Shown: positions 15,815 through 24,032 of the stretch, one piece after another | Numbering within the stretch: position 1 is the first letter of the stretch | Layout: the number at the start of each line of letters is the position of its first letter | Assembly: GCF_000016425.1 (NCBI RefSeq) | Contig: NC_009380.1 | Span: 4,716,144-4,780,143 of the forward strand | Direction of reading: 5' to 3' | DNA: 64,000 nucleotides | DNA from: Salinispora tropica CNB-440 | Lineage (GTDB): Bacteria; Actinomycetota; Actinomycetes; Mycobacteriales; Micromonosporaceae | The notes under the pieces: model-generated | Seen by the model: the letters and a program-made list of their open reading frames with translations, nothing else | Database searches by the model: none | Told to the model about the DNA's origin: nothing | Made by a program: the position numbers and the translations under genes

Positions 15815-16090
15815 CTACCGCGACACTTCGTTCTTGAGCGCGGTGGCTGGCTTAAAGCCGGGAGCCTTGCGGGCGGCGATCTCCATCGTCTCCCCCGTCC
15901 GCGGGTTGCGTCCGGTGCGGGCGGGTCGGTCTTTCACCTCGAACGTGCCGAATCCCGGGATCGCGACCTTCTCGCCATCGGCGAGTGCATCACTGATCGC
16001 CTCCACCATTGCGTCGAGCGCCGACTCGGCCGCAGTCTTGGTCAAGCCGGCCTTTGCGGCGACGGTCTCGACGAGTGTCCGCTTGTTCAT
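15815..16090 (-). CDS. HU-family DNA-binding protein
   Basis: 91 residues. It starts MNKRTLVETVAAKAGLTKTA, has the GFGTFEVKDRPARTGRNPRTG arm that inserts into the DNA minor groove, and ends APGFKPATALKNEV; it lacks the long Lys-rich tail of mycobacterial/streptomycete HupB/HupS. The ATG at 16090 follows GAGGGGAATTG. It lies 157 bp downstream of the L32 paralogue on the same strand and may have its own promoter. HU proteins bend and compact DNA. Confidence 0.9.
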   Translation of the reverse strand: MNKRTLVETVAAKAGLTKTAAESALDAMVEAISDALADGEKVAIPGFGTFEVKDRPARTGRNPRTGETMEIAARKAPGFKPATALKNEVSR

Positions 16091-16247
16091 GCAATTCCCC
16101 TCATGAGAACTAATAGTGTGATCTTGGCGCCTTGTCCGGGTCGTGCCTGTCAAACCTTGCCGGGATGCAGTCGTGCGGAGGGGAGGTGAACTGTGGCTCT
16201 CACGGCTGTTGCTGATGAGTGCCGATGTCCGAACGAGGGACGACGGT

Positions 16248-16424
16248 TCAGCGCAGGCCGCTCGGGTCGATGTACCCACGTTGCACAGCCCGGACGAGGC
16301 GACGGGGAACGTGATAGGTCATGCCGCCTACCTGGACGGGCACGAGGTCGACCGGTGCCGCTTTCCAGTTGGCGCGGCGGTGGCGGGTGTTGCTGCGAGA
16401 CATTCGCCGCTTGGGGACAGCCAT
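16248..16424 (-). CDS. rpmF: Ribosomal protein L32, Cys-free (zinc-independent) paralogue
   Basis: 58 residues. It begins MAVPKRRMSRSNTRHRRANW and continues into VGGMTYHVPRRLVRAVQRG, matching the actinobacterial L32 form that has no cysteines. The primary L32 of many actinobacteria carries a four-Cys zinc ribbon; Cys-free copies replace it during zinc starvation and are Zur-repressed (established for several ribosomal proteins). The start lies 33 bp after the stop of the Zur-box COG0523 gene on the same strand, so both should be one transcript. SD GGAGTT precedes the ATG. Confidence 0.88.
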   Translation of the reverse strand: MAVPKRRMSRSNTRHRRANWKAAPVDLVPVQVGGMTYHVPRRLVRAVQRGYIDPSGLR

Positions 16425-16457
16425 CGGGAACTCCTTCGGAACAGACAGTTTTTCAGG

Positions 16458-17651
16458 TCAGGCGACTCGCGTGATCGGCCCGAGCCAGGGTTCCAGCCCA
16501 TCCCAGGGCTCGTTCCACACCCGGCCGCGGGTCGCCAGCTCTTGATCGGTGAGCAGACAACGGTGGAAAGCGTGAACGATCTCAGCGGACCGATCATCGA
16601 GACCGACAACGGTAATGCGGGTCACCGGCTGACCGCGGTTCCACGTCCGGCCGGACCCGATTCTCGCTTGGCCTCCGGCACCGTCCCAGACACAGACGGC
16701 GTCGGGCCGGGTGGGCACCCAGAAGCAGCCCCGGGAGCGGCGTGGCCCGCCGCCGAGGTTGACCATCTCATCGTGGAGTCGGACGGGGTGGAACGACCGG
16801 TCGGATTGCAGGTCAAGCCGCCAAACCCCACTTGGGCCGAGCGGGGGGAGGGGGCCGCGTCGCACGGTCGACACCCAATGCTCGGCCGATTCGTGGTGGC
16901 GGGTCCCCGTCGTCAGGGCGACCGCGTCGAGCGCCGACGGGTCGGTAACCACCGGTACCCGCGGCCGGGCCAACGCTCGGACGAGGGCAACCTCGTCTGG
17001 ATCGGGCTCGCAGGTAAGGCTGACCAGGTCGGCGTACTCGACCATGGCGCTGGCCACCTCGGCGACGCCCCGGTGGTCGTCCTCGGCGGTGGCGACACCC
17101 CGCTCATCGAGCAGGTCGTCGCCGAGCAGGTCGTCAACGAACGTGGTGCCGTCGAGCGCGGTGACGACGGCGGCGATGGCGACATGGGGGGCGTTGCGTG
17201 GGGCCCAGCACACGACCCGGCACACCTGAACGGCTTCAGCAGCGATCGGCAGGCAGGCGACGATGCTCTTCCAGTTCCCCCGGGCGGCGAGCCGTTCAAG
17301 GGTGGGCACGATGTCTTCGCGGATCGCGCAGGAGACGCAGGCGTGAGCGAGGCTGATCTCCTCGTGCTCGAGAATGCCGGTCAGGTCGCTGACAACGCGG
17401 GTGAGAACCTGACGCCCGACGTCGATGGTATGGCGCACTGAGACGGCTTGCGGCAGGCCGAGTTGGAGCGACATGGAAGCCGCCAACATGGCACTCTCCT
17501 GCACGCCGCTGACCAGGACCACCGGAACCCGGCGCCGGGAGAGGCGCGGGCGGACCTTGTCCGTCACGCGGATGCACCGCGGTTCTCGAGGTCGCGGGAA
17601 CGGCCGCTCCACGACCGGCTGCCCGGCCCCGGATACGCGGACATCATCCAT
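16458..17651 (-). CDS. COG0523-like protein lacking the P-loop
   Basis: Up to 397 residues. The first ~30 are doubtful and an internal GTG (VTDKVRPR) is an alternative start. The fold follows CobW/COG0523, but the Walker A position reads VSGVQESAMLAASM, with no GxxxxGK[ST]. The metal-site region reads AHACVSCAIREDIVPTLERL (CVSC in place of CxCC). The CobW C-terminal domain is intact (SRGCFWVPTRPDAVCVWDG). GTP hydrolysis in the normal way looks impossible, so this may be a zinc carrier or scaffold (inference). A Zur-like box with an overlapping TATAAT lies at 17738-17757, and the Cys-free L32 gene follows 33 bp downstream. A close relative is at 46300-47583. Confidence 0.75.
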   Translation of the reverse strand: MDDVRVSGAGQPVVERPFPRPREPRCIRVTDKVRPRLSRRRVPVVLVSGVQESAMLAASMSLQLGLPQAVSVRHTIDVGRQVLTRVVSDLTGILEHEEISLAHACVSCAIREDIVPTLERLAARGNWKSIVACLPIAAEAVQVCRVVCWAPRNAPHVAIAAVVTALDGTTFVDDLLGDDLLDERGVATAEDDHRGVAEVASAMVEYADLVSLTCEPDPDEVALVRALARPRVPVVTDPSALDAVALTTGTRHHESAEHWVSTVRRGPLPPLGPSGVWRLDLQSDRSFHPVRLHDEMVNLGGGPRRSRGCFWVPTRPDAVCVWDGAGGQARIGSGRTWNRGQPVTRITVVGLDDRSAEIVHAFHRCLLTDQELATRGRVWNEPWDGLEPWLGPITRVA

Positions 17652-17737
17652 GGGATGGAGGGGCCGACCGTGCCGCTGATGACGGGGGCGTCAAGGCGGC
17701 AGGGGTCTTGCTTCACGATGAGCTCCATATCGCGTAA

Positions 17738-17757
17738 GGATAACGGTTTTCATTATA
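17738..17757 (-). promoter_or_regulatory. Zur-like operator with overlapping -10 TATAAT
   Basis: Minus strand TGAAAACCGTTATCC is a 7-1-7 repeat. The two bases before it, with the first bases of the box, complete a perfect TATAAT (17757-17752). This puts the operator directly on the promoter of the COG0523-like/L32 operon, about 90 bp before the first gene's ATG. Confidence 0.72.
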
Positions 17758-17759
17758 CC

Positions 17760-18160
17760 CAAAGGTGGAACGCCACACCGACGGACAATCCGCTCGCGGC
17801 CGACGCCAGCAGGGCTTCTTCGGCCTCGGGTACACGCGCCACCGTGATCACCATCGACGCCGGGCGGACGTCGGTGTCGCCACGACCGGGCCGAGCGCGG
17901 CCAGCACCATCCGCCTCGGGTTGCTACGCAGGGCCTGCGGGGTACCCCACCGGTCGGCAGAAGGCATCTCCCGTAGCCGCGGGAGAGCAGGATCGGCAGC
18001 GCAGCCACCAGGAAACCCGCCGCGGCCCCCCAGCCCCGCGCATCAGGAGGAACCCGGCGGTCACGACCACCACGGTCAGCACCGGCGACCCCGCGACGAG
18101 CAGGATAAGCAGCGGACCACCGTAGCCGACCGTGACCGCCCCCACGTAGGCGTCGCCGGA
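17760..18160. other. Decayed segment with membrane-protein-like pieces
   Basis: No intact gene. On the minus strand a hydrophobic run (VGYGGPLLILLVAGSPVLTV, then VVVTAGFLLMRGAGG; about 18145-18040) looks like two transmembrane helices of a lost transporter, but frames shift on both sides. I could not assign a family. Confidence 0.35.
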
Positions 18161-18164
18161 CGGG

Positions 18165-18316
18165 TCGACCGACTGCGGTCCATCGGTTTGCTCACCGCCG
18201 CCGACCTGGACGTCTGGGACCGCCTCCTGGACCCGGCCGACGAGGAACGGCTCGGTCACCGCAACGACCTGTTCCGCCTCTCCGCCCGCAGCGTCCACCT
18301 CGGCGTACGCCCTTGA
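18165..18316 (+). pseudogene. 3' fragment of an unidentified (methyltransferase-like?) gene
   Basis: Encodes LTAADLDVWDRLLDPADEER and then FRLSARSVHLGVRP before a stop at 18316. The pattern looks like the C-terminal end of an actinobacterial class I SAM-methyltransferase, but this rests on a short tail and the 5' part is absent. Most likely a remnant left by deletion. Confidence 0.35.
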
Positions 18317-18352
18317 CACGCCATGACCAACAACCTCGTTCCGGACGCACAG

Positions 18353-18792
18353 TTACGAGGCGCGGGCCTGGCGTCCCCCGCGCACCGGCAATCTCCAGGG
18401 AGTGTCCGACGTCGGTGAAGCCGTGCTGAGCGGCTACCTGGTCGGCCCACCGCTCCACGGCGGGCCCGGCCGCCTCCACCGTGCGTCCGCACTCACGGCA
18501 GACCAGATGGTGATGATGCTGACTCTGGCCACACCGGCGGAACAACTGCTCGCCGCCGGGCAGCCGGGTGGAGTCCACCTCGCCGGACTCGACCAGCAAC
18601 TGCAACGTGCGGTACACGGTGGCGAGGCCGACGCCCGCGTTGCGGGCGAGCAGCATCTGGTGCAGGTGCTGCGCCGAATGGAACCCCTCGGCCTCCCGCA
18701 ACAGGGCCAGCGCCTCGCCACGCTGGCGGGTGTTGCGGTCACGTTCGGCCTTCCTGGATCACCGGGATGCGTCCTCCTGTGCTGGCGGCCAT
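18353..18792 (-). pseudogene. zur: Zur-like (Fur-family) regulator, frameshifted
   Basis: The core is a clear Fur-family zinc regulator: GFHSAQHLHQMLLARNAGVG, LATVYRTLQLLVESGEVD, QSQHHHHLVCRECGRTVEAA and HGFTDVGHSLEI. An ATG at 18792 opens in a different frame from the core and meets a stop near 18740. At the 3' end the structural zinc motif (expected C-x-x-C, then ARAS-stop at 18353) needs two small insertions to restore (frame otherwise runs to 18192). So three indels separate it from a normal Zur. Either this copy is decaying or the assembly has errors here. It is divergent from the His-rich gene at 18885. Confidence 0.65.
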
Positions 18793-18884
18793 AGCTCGAG
18801 GGGCGCCCACCGGTTCTCGCGATCGCTAAAAAGGTGCGCACTATTGCATGTATTGTCGAGACGAAGCGATCTCAGGAGGATCAG

Positions 18885-19337
18885 ATGGGCACCGGCACCA
18901 CGCACCCGACCCACGCCGACGAGCACCGCCACACCCACGGACCGGAGTGCGGGCATCCCAGCGTGCAGCACCTCGGGCACGTCGACTTCCTGCACGACGG
19001 GCACCTGCACCATGCCCACGACGGGCACTACGACGAGTGCAGCATCGAAGGCCACCGCCCCGCCGAGCAGCACGAACACCGCCACGGCGACGGATGCGGG
19101 CACGTCGCGGTCACCCACGACGGACACACCGACTACCTCCACGACGGGCACGTGCACCAGGAACACGACGACCACTACGACGAGTGCGCCACCGGCGTGC
19201 ACGTGATCGCCGAGGAGCACGACCACGTCCACGGAGACGGCTGCGGTCACTCGCCGGTGCCGCACGGCGACCACCTCGACTACATCCACCACGGCCACCG
19301 GCACGCGGCACACGCCGGCCACTACGACGAGCACTGA
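18885..19337 (+). CDS. Histidine-rich, repeat-containing metal-binding protein
   Basis: 150 residues, with His by far the most common residue (roughly a quarter to a third). Three imperfect ~45-residue repeats each contain a GH(V/T/L)D(F/Y)(L/I)H(D/H)GH block followed by a HxGHYDE or HDDHYDE block and a (D)GCGH or ECGH motif. No signal peptide or membrane helix is evident, so it is probably cytosolic. The many HxH, DGH and Cys groups predict multi-site binding of zinc or nickel. ATG at 18885 follows a perfect AGGAGGA site. It is divergent from the broken zur-like gene, suggesting control by that regulator and a storage, buffering or detoxification role (inference). Confidence 0.75.
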   Translation: MGTGTTHPTHADEHRHTHGPECGHPSVQHLGHVDFLHDGHLHHAHDGHYDECSIEGHRPAEQHEHRHGDGCGHVAVTHDGHTDYLHDGHVHQEHDDHYDECATGVHVIAEEHDHVHGDGCGHSPVPHGDHLDYIHHGHRHAAHAGHYDEH

Positions 19338-19487
19338 GCCCGTTCCTAGGTGGTCGTCGTGGAGGAGTCCGCTGAGTCGATCATGTAGACGGATGCGCAG
19401 ACGCGCGAGGTCGGCGGGCTCGGTGGCCGGGCCATCCTCGCAGGGTGCGAACCATTGTTCGCTCTTCTTCGAGGTGAAGACGGACAT
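19335..19487 (-). CDS. Possible small or truncated ORF
   Basis: Minus strand MSVFTSKKSEQWFAPCEDG, then ADLARLRIRLHDRLSGLLHD, has protein-like composition for ~50 residues. It then runs without a stop into the antisense of the His-rich gene, where the predicted protein becomes Val-rich and meaningless. Probably the 5' remnant of a deleted gene. Not recognised. Confidence 0.3.
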
Positions 19488-19530
19488 GGAGTGGTACGGC
19501 GTCGCCAGGAGACCGGTTCAGAAGACCGGT

Positions 19531-20781
19531 TCAGGCGGCTGGCTCACGGGCCGCAGTCCGGGCTACCTCCTCCGCCTCGCGCAGGGCACGGGTCGTGACC
19601 CGGGAGGCGAAAACGATCGCCGCTACGGTCAGTCCGACGCCGCAGACGACGAAGGTGGTCTCCGGGCCCAGCCAACGCCCCAGTCCGCCGCCGAGGAGCG
19701 CCCCGACCGGCACCGCGCCGAGCACGATCAGACGGTAGCCGGCGGTTACCCGGCCGAGGACCCCGTCGGGGACGGCAGCCTGCCGGAGCGTGCTGACCAC
19801 GATCTGGTTCAAGGCCGTGGCGACCGCGGCGAGGAACATGGCCACCTCGGAGAGGACGATGCTGCCGCTGAGACCGAGGACGACATAGCTGGCGGCGGGC
19901 ACGAGTGCGGCGAGCCAGGTCACCGGTCCCCCGCCGATGGCCGGCACCACTCGCGCGGCGATCAGCGAGCCGAGCACGGCTCCCACGGCCGGGACGGCGA
20001 TGAACAGGCCGTACCACGACGCCGGCACGCCCAAGGGACCGGTCGCCAGGAGGACGAGCAGACCGCCGGTGGCGGACGAGAACAGATTGATCGAACCAGA
20101 GATGAAGGCCACCCGCCGCATCAGCCGGTGGTTCCAGAAGTACGACCAGCCTTCCCTGATGCTGCGCACAACCTCGCCCGGCGTGTGCTTGTCACCGCTC
20201 GAGTCGCTCGCGGTCGGCATCATCCGTGGCAGCATGATGGCTGCCAGCGCGGCGAGTGCGAAGAATCCCGCTGTGGAGGAGAACACCATGACCGCCGACA
20301 TCGCGAACAGAGCGGCACCCGCGGTGGGTCCGACAAAGTTGTTGATGGCCGACTGAGTGGCGAAGAGCCATCCGTTCGCCCGCTCGAGGTCACTGCGCTG
20401 CACCAGGCGCGGCGGCACCGTGAGTGCCGCGTTGTCCACGAGCGTCTCTGCCGTGCCGGCGAGGAACACCGCGATGTAGAGAACTGCGATGCTGCGTACA
20501 TCGGCCACGAGCGTCAGGACGAGCAGTCCGAATCCCACCGCGCGGACCAGATTTCCCGCCACCATGATGAGGCGCCGATCGATGCGGTCGGCGAGAGCTC
20601 CCGCTGGCAGAGTGAAGAGGAGCCATGGCAGGAACTGCGCCACGGTCATCCCCGCGACCAGCAGCGGGTCGCGGGTCATCGTGACGGCGAGGAGGGGCAC
20701 GGCGGCCAGTACCAGACCATCACCAAGATTCGACAGGCCCTGCGACCACCAAAGCTTGGCGAAATTTCGACCCAACGTCAT
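19531..20781 (-). CDS. MFS exporter (enterobactin-exporter-like, MFS_3)
   Basis: About 416 residues with 12 predicted helices. It has the MFS loop motif GALADRIDRRLIM after helix 2 and the N-terminal FAKLWWSQGLSNLGDGL typical of the EntS/MFS_3 group, which includes siderophore and macrolide exporters. ATG at 20781 was chosen because AGGAAA lies 9 bases upstream; an in-frame ATG at 20811 is possible. Placed among zinc-limitation genes and ahead of an ECF importer, it could export a metallophore, but no metallophore synthesis gene is in the window. Confidence 0.83.
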   Translation of the reverse strand: MTLGRNFAKLWWSQGLSNLGDGLVLAAVPLLAVTMTRDPLLVAGMTVAQFLPWLLFTLPAGALADRIDRRLIMVAGNLVRAVGFGLLVLTLVADVRSIAVLYIAVFLAGTAETLVDNAALTVPPRLVQRSDLERANGWLFATQSAINNFVGPTAGAALFAMSAVMVFSSTAGFFALAALAAIMLPRMMPTASDSSGDKHTPGEVVRSIREGWSYFWNHRLMRRVAFISGSINLFSSATGGLLVLLATGPLGVPASWYGLFIAVPAVGAVLGSLIAARVVPAIGGGPVTWLAALVPAASYVVLGLSGSIVLSEVAMFLAAVATALNQIVVSTLRQAAVPDGVLGRVTAGYRLIVLGAVPVGALLGGGLGRWLGPETTFVVCGVGLTVAAIVFASRVTTRALREAEEVARTAAREPAA

Positions 20782-21233
20782 ATCCGATTTCCTGCCATCC
20801 TCAACTCGCAATTCATATGTGTATCGATGTCATGACACCAAGAGATTCAGCGCTCGCCGCACCCTGCGGCCCTGAGGCACACGGCGCCTGGCGGTCTTCA
20901 GGCCGGTTGCCGTTTCCGATGCACGAGATCAGCGGACTCGGGACGCTGTGCGCCGACTCCGCTGAGCGTCCCCTGACGCGTTCGTCGTACGGCATCTGAT
21001 CCCGCTCGAAGGCGAGGGCAATGTCCTGCCGCTCGCCCGACAACTGCTTCCTCCCGGAGCGGGACGCCCCAGCGCATTCGACTCGCTCACGCCGGAGTGC
21101 CAACACTCGGTCGCCTTCCAGCTCGACAGGGACTCCCGCAACCAGTACCACCAAGCAGCCTGAGCTGATCTTCAAAACCCCAGTTCACCACCGTCGAACG
21201 TCGTTGGGCACGGTACAGGGATCCCGGGAACCG
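20782..21233. other. Intergenic, no recognisable gene
   Basis: About 450 bp with no frame of convincing composition on either strand. It probably holds the promoter of the MFS gene at its left end. Confidence 0.5.
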
Positions 21234-21712
21234 TCAGCAGGCCAGCGGCCTGATCAGCGCCGGCTGCGGCTTCGGGGGGACGGTCAGCTTCTTGAGCGAC
21301 CGTGCGGTGATCGACAGGCTGATCGGGCTGTCACCGGCCATCGCGGCGCGGACGGCCTCGATGAGCAGGGTCGACTCCGAACGCTTGAGCAGGAACCCCG
21401 AGGCGCCGTAGCGCAGCGCCGGGTACACGTACTCGTCGAGGTCGAAGGTCGTGATCACAACCACGCGTACCTGATCGGGTGAGCCCGGCCCGCTAAGCCG
21501 GCGGTGACCTCACGACCGTCCGTTTTCGGCACCCGAATGTCGACCAGCAGCACGTCCGGGCGCAACTGGCCGGCGAGATCGAGCGCGGCTACCCCGTCGG
21601 CGGCCTCGCCCACGACCTCCATGTCCGCCTGGCTCTCCAGGATGCGCCGCACGCCCCGCCGGACCACGTCCTGATCATGGGCGATCAGCACCCGTATCGT
21701 CACGGGCGCCAT
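21234..21712 (-). pseudogene. NarL-type response regulator, frameshifted and lacking the DNA-binding domain
   Basis: From ATG 21712: TIRVLIAHDQDVVRRGVRRI, then LRPDVLLVDIRVPKTDG (phospho-acceptor Asp in LLVDIR), after which the frame shifts near 21470. It continues VVITTFDLDEYVYPALRYGA and GFLLKRSES. The protein ends in the linker TVPPKPQPALIRPL, just before the LuxR-type helix-turn-helix should begin. Frameshift plus truncation make it non-functional as a transcription factor. No partner kinase is adjacent. Confidence 0.7.
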
Positions 21713-21927
21713 GGTGGCACACGGCCGGCGCCCGCAACGAGCCATATATTTCCGACGGTCCGGTCATTTTCGCCCGGCCGCTGCTGCGCTTTCGCGCATG
21801 CCACTGACCCAACTCGCCATGCCCACTGATCGACATCAACGTCCGCCACAGGCAGACCAACGAACGCAAGCCGAGCACGTTTCACCTACTGCCGTAGCAG
21901 TGCTAGAACATGATCCCACCCAGTATA

Positions 21928-21942
21928 TGATAATCATTATCA
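21928..21942. promoter_or_regulatory. Perfect Zur/Fur-type palindrome upstream of the ECF transporter genes
   Basis: TGATAATCATTATCA is a perfect 7-1-7 inverted repeat, 22 bp before the ATG of the ABC remnant at 21964. The preceding TATATGATAAT can serve as a -10 on the + strand. It is the strongest of the four boxes in the window and predicts metal-dependent repression of 21964-25501. Confidence 0.75.
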
Positions 21943-21963
21943 ACTACGGGTGAGGGGAGTACG

Positions 21964-22277
21964 ATGCGTCAGGGGCAGGACGGAGCAGCGACGGCTCAGG
22001 CAGCGGAGGAGTCGTTCATCACGCCGGTGCGCGGCAGTCTCTCCGGAATCATCGCGTTGAGCGTGCTCGGAGCGAGGTCAGCGGGGTGATCCCGTTCATC
22101 GCGATCATCGAGCTCGCAGGCACGCTCCTGCCCGCGCTCTCCGGCGGCGTTGTCGACGCCGGGCGGGTCTGGGTGATCGTGGTGGTGGCACTGTTCGTGA
22201 GCTTCGGGGCCGCGTTCCTGTCGGGGTTGGAGACCTACGCCCATCACCGGACCGAACGCGTCGAGGCCGCCAGCTGA
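21964..22277 (+). pseudogene. ABC exporter-type half-transporter, N-terminal remnant
   Basis: Reads MRQGQDGAATAQAAEESFIT then PVRGSLSGIIALSVLG, shifts frame near 22085, and continues GVIPFIAIIELAGTLLPALS and GRVWVIVVVALFVSFGAAFL before a stop at 22277. This is the first two membrane helices of an ABC-transporter ATP-binding/permease fusion; the rest (about 500 residues) is missing. It directly follows the palindromic operator, so the original operon probably encoded a full half-transporter before the ECF genes. Confidence 0.6.
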
Positions 22278-22328
22278 CAGCTCGCCCCACACGCCTGACC
22301 AACCCGCCTCCCAGAAACGGAACCTCCC

Positions 22329-22976
22329 ATGACTGATGAGACCCTGCGTACGTCCACTGCGGCGGCGCCGCCGACGACCAGGCGAGCGTTCGGCGTCCGG
22401 TTCTCTGCCCGCGACCTGGTGAACGTCGCGATCTTCGCCGTCATCTACTTCGTAGTCGTGTTCGTCGTCGCGATGTTGGGCATCATCAGTCCCCTGGTGA
22501 TGCTGCTGACCCTGCCACTGTCGACCATCGCGGCAGGCGTCCCGTACATGCTCTTTCTCACCCGCGTGCGTTCTGCGGGTATGGTCACGCTCTTCGGAGT
22601 CGTCATCGCCCTGCTCTACCTGATGATGGGACACCCGTGGCAGAGCACGGTCGTCACGATCGTGATGTCGGTGCTCGCGGAGCTGGTGCTACAGGCCGGC
22701 AGGTACCGGTCGAAGTGGGCGACGATCTGGACCTACGTCGTATTCTCGGGGTGGTTCGTAGGTCCCTGGATCCCGTTCTTCCTCGACCCGGTGGCCTACC
22801 TGCGGTCGTCCGCGAGCCAGGCTTTGGGTGAGGCGTACGTGAAGGACTTCGCGCAGGTGGTAACCATTCCGGCCGTGACCATCATGATCGCCGCCGCCCT
22901 GGTCTGCGGGTTCCTCGGCGCGCTCCTGGGCACCTCGCTGCTGCGTAAGCACTTCCAGAAGGCTGGCCTCGCATGA
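22329..22976 (+). CDS. ECF transporter S component (Trep_Strep/MptD-like family)
   Basis: 215 residues, six hydrophobic helices. After a polar start, FSARDLVNVAIFAVIYFVVV and the FLGALLGTSLLRKHFQKAGL end match the TIGR02185-type substrate-binding (S) subunits of energy-coupling-factor importers. The S component sets substrate specificity; that of this family is not established to my knowledge. With a Zur/Fur-type operator upstream, a metal or metal chelate is the likely cargo (inference). ATG follows GGAACC. The stop overlaps the next gene's ATG by 4 bases. Confidence 0.75.
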   Translation: MTDETLRTSTAAAPPTTRRAFGVRFSARDLVNVAIFAVIYFVVVFVVAMLGIISPLVMLLTLPLSTIAAGVPYMLFLTRVRSAGMVTLFGVVIALLYLMMGHPWQSTVVTIVMSVLAELVLQAGRYRSKWATIWTYVVFSGWFVGPWIPFFLDPVAYLRSSASQALGEAYVKDFAQVVTIPAVTIMIAAALVCGFLGALLGTSLLRKHFQKAGLA

Positions 22977-23305
22977 GCATCAACACCCGAACCAGTATCC
23001 CGCCGCGCCCCAAGCTACCCGCGCGGTTCAGCGCCCGGGACCTGCTCAACACGGCGATGTTCGCCGTCATCCTCATCGTCGTCACCTCCACGACCGGGAT
23101 GCTCGGCATCGTCGCACCCTTGGTGTGGTTGTGCACCGTGCTACTGCAGGCGCTGGTCAGCGGGGTTCCCGTCATGTTGCTTACGCTCCTTACCCTGTCG
23201 GTGCTCGGAGTCGTGGCACTCATCATCCTCGTCGCCGGGTCGGGGGGCGGACTGATCGGCTCCGCGATCCTTCGGAAGTACGTTGTCCGCGCCGGCCTTG
23301 CCTGA
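22973..23305 (+). CDS. Second S component with internal deletion
   Basis: 110 residues. The N-terminal ~70 residues (FSARDLLNTAMFAVILIVVT, then APLVWLCTVLLQALVSGVPV) parallel those of the preceding S component, and the last ~35 (GSGGGLIGSAILRKYVVRAG) parallel its C-terminus. The ~100 residues between are missing while the frame is kept. It is probably a paralogue that lost its middle helices. Whether the short form inserts in membranes or works with EcfT is unknown. It overlaps the EcfT gene by 23 bases. Confidence 0.6.
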   Translation: MSINTRTSIPPRPKLPARFSARDLLNTAMFAVILIVVTSTTGMLGIVAPLVWLCTVLLQALVSGVPVMLLTLLTLSVLGVVALIILVAGSGGGLIGSAILRKYVVRAGLA

Positions 23306-24032
23306 GCTTCGGGCCCGCACACTGGATGCGCAGCGACAGTGGGGGGTGGATCCGCGAGTGAAGATTCTCTTGGTGCTGGCCTGCAGCATCGCTGTGATGA
23401 GCCCCGGCGGACTGCGCTTTGTACCCGTGGTGCTCATCCTTGCCATCGGTATGGCAGTGTCGGAGCGGGCGTGGCCCCGCGCGCTCGGGCTGCCGGCGAC
23501 CGTGACCGTCATGTGGGTGTTGGGTTGGCTGCTCCCGCTATGGTGGCCGAACGCGTTCACCGCCATCATCGCACTCGCGTGTACCTATCTGATCCGCTTC
23601 GTCGCGACGATCGGCGTCGGAATGCACCTGGTCGCGACGACCTCCCCGATGCAGCTCGCCGCCGCGTTCCGGGCCTGGCGCATCCCGCGCCCCATCACGG
23701 TGACCCTCGCCGTCATGCTTCGTTTCTTCCCCGTCGTGAGCTCCGAGGCGGCCTCGGTACTGGACGCTATGCGGCTGCGAGGGCTCGCCGGAACGAAAGG
23801 ACTCCTGCGCCGCCCCGTGCTCGCCCTCGAGCGATTCACCGTCCCGATGATCGCCGCGAGTCTGCGCGCCAGCGAGGACCTCTCCGCCTCCGCCATCCTC
23901 CGCGGACTCGGCTCCCACCGCACACCCACCGCCATGCACCCGCCGCGCTTCGGACCGGCTGATCTCATCCTTGTCACTATCAGCGCTTTGCTCACCACGG
24001 CTGCCCTGATCCTTCCCTCCCCGCTGGCATGA
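23283..24032 (+). CDS. ECF transporter transmembrane subunit EcfT
   Basis: 249 residues with 5-6 membrane helices. The coupling region holds the family Ala-Arg-Gly-type signature as DAMRLRGLAGTKG and, later, SAILRGLGSHR; these cytoplasmic helices contact the ATPases. The TTG start at 23283 overlaps the upstream gene, and the stop overlaps the EcfA gene (ATGA). It transmits ATP-hydrolysis motion to the S component. Confidence 0.8.
   Translation: MSAPALPELRARTLDAQRQWGVDPRVKILLVLACSIAVMSPGGLRFVPVVLILAIGMAVSERAWPRALGLPATVTVMWVLGWLLPLWWPNAFTAIIALACTYLIRFVATIGVGMHLVATTSPMQLAAAFRAWRIPRPITVTLAVMLRFFPVVSSEAASVLDAMRLRGLAGTKGLLRRPVLALERFTVPMIAASLRASEDLSASAILRGLGSHRTPTAMHPPRFGPADLILVTISALLTTAALILPSPLA

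Noticed and set aside
16143..17441. Long + strand frame (432 codons) opposite the L32 and COG0523-like genes
   Set aside because: Antisense to two recognisable genes; composition is typical of a GC shadow frame.
18821..18871. GATCGCT...AGCGATC inverted repeat upstream of the His-rich gene as an operator
   Set aside because: Only 7 bp per arm with a 37-bp gap; too weak to separate from chance.
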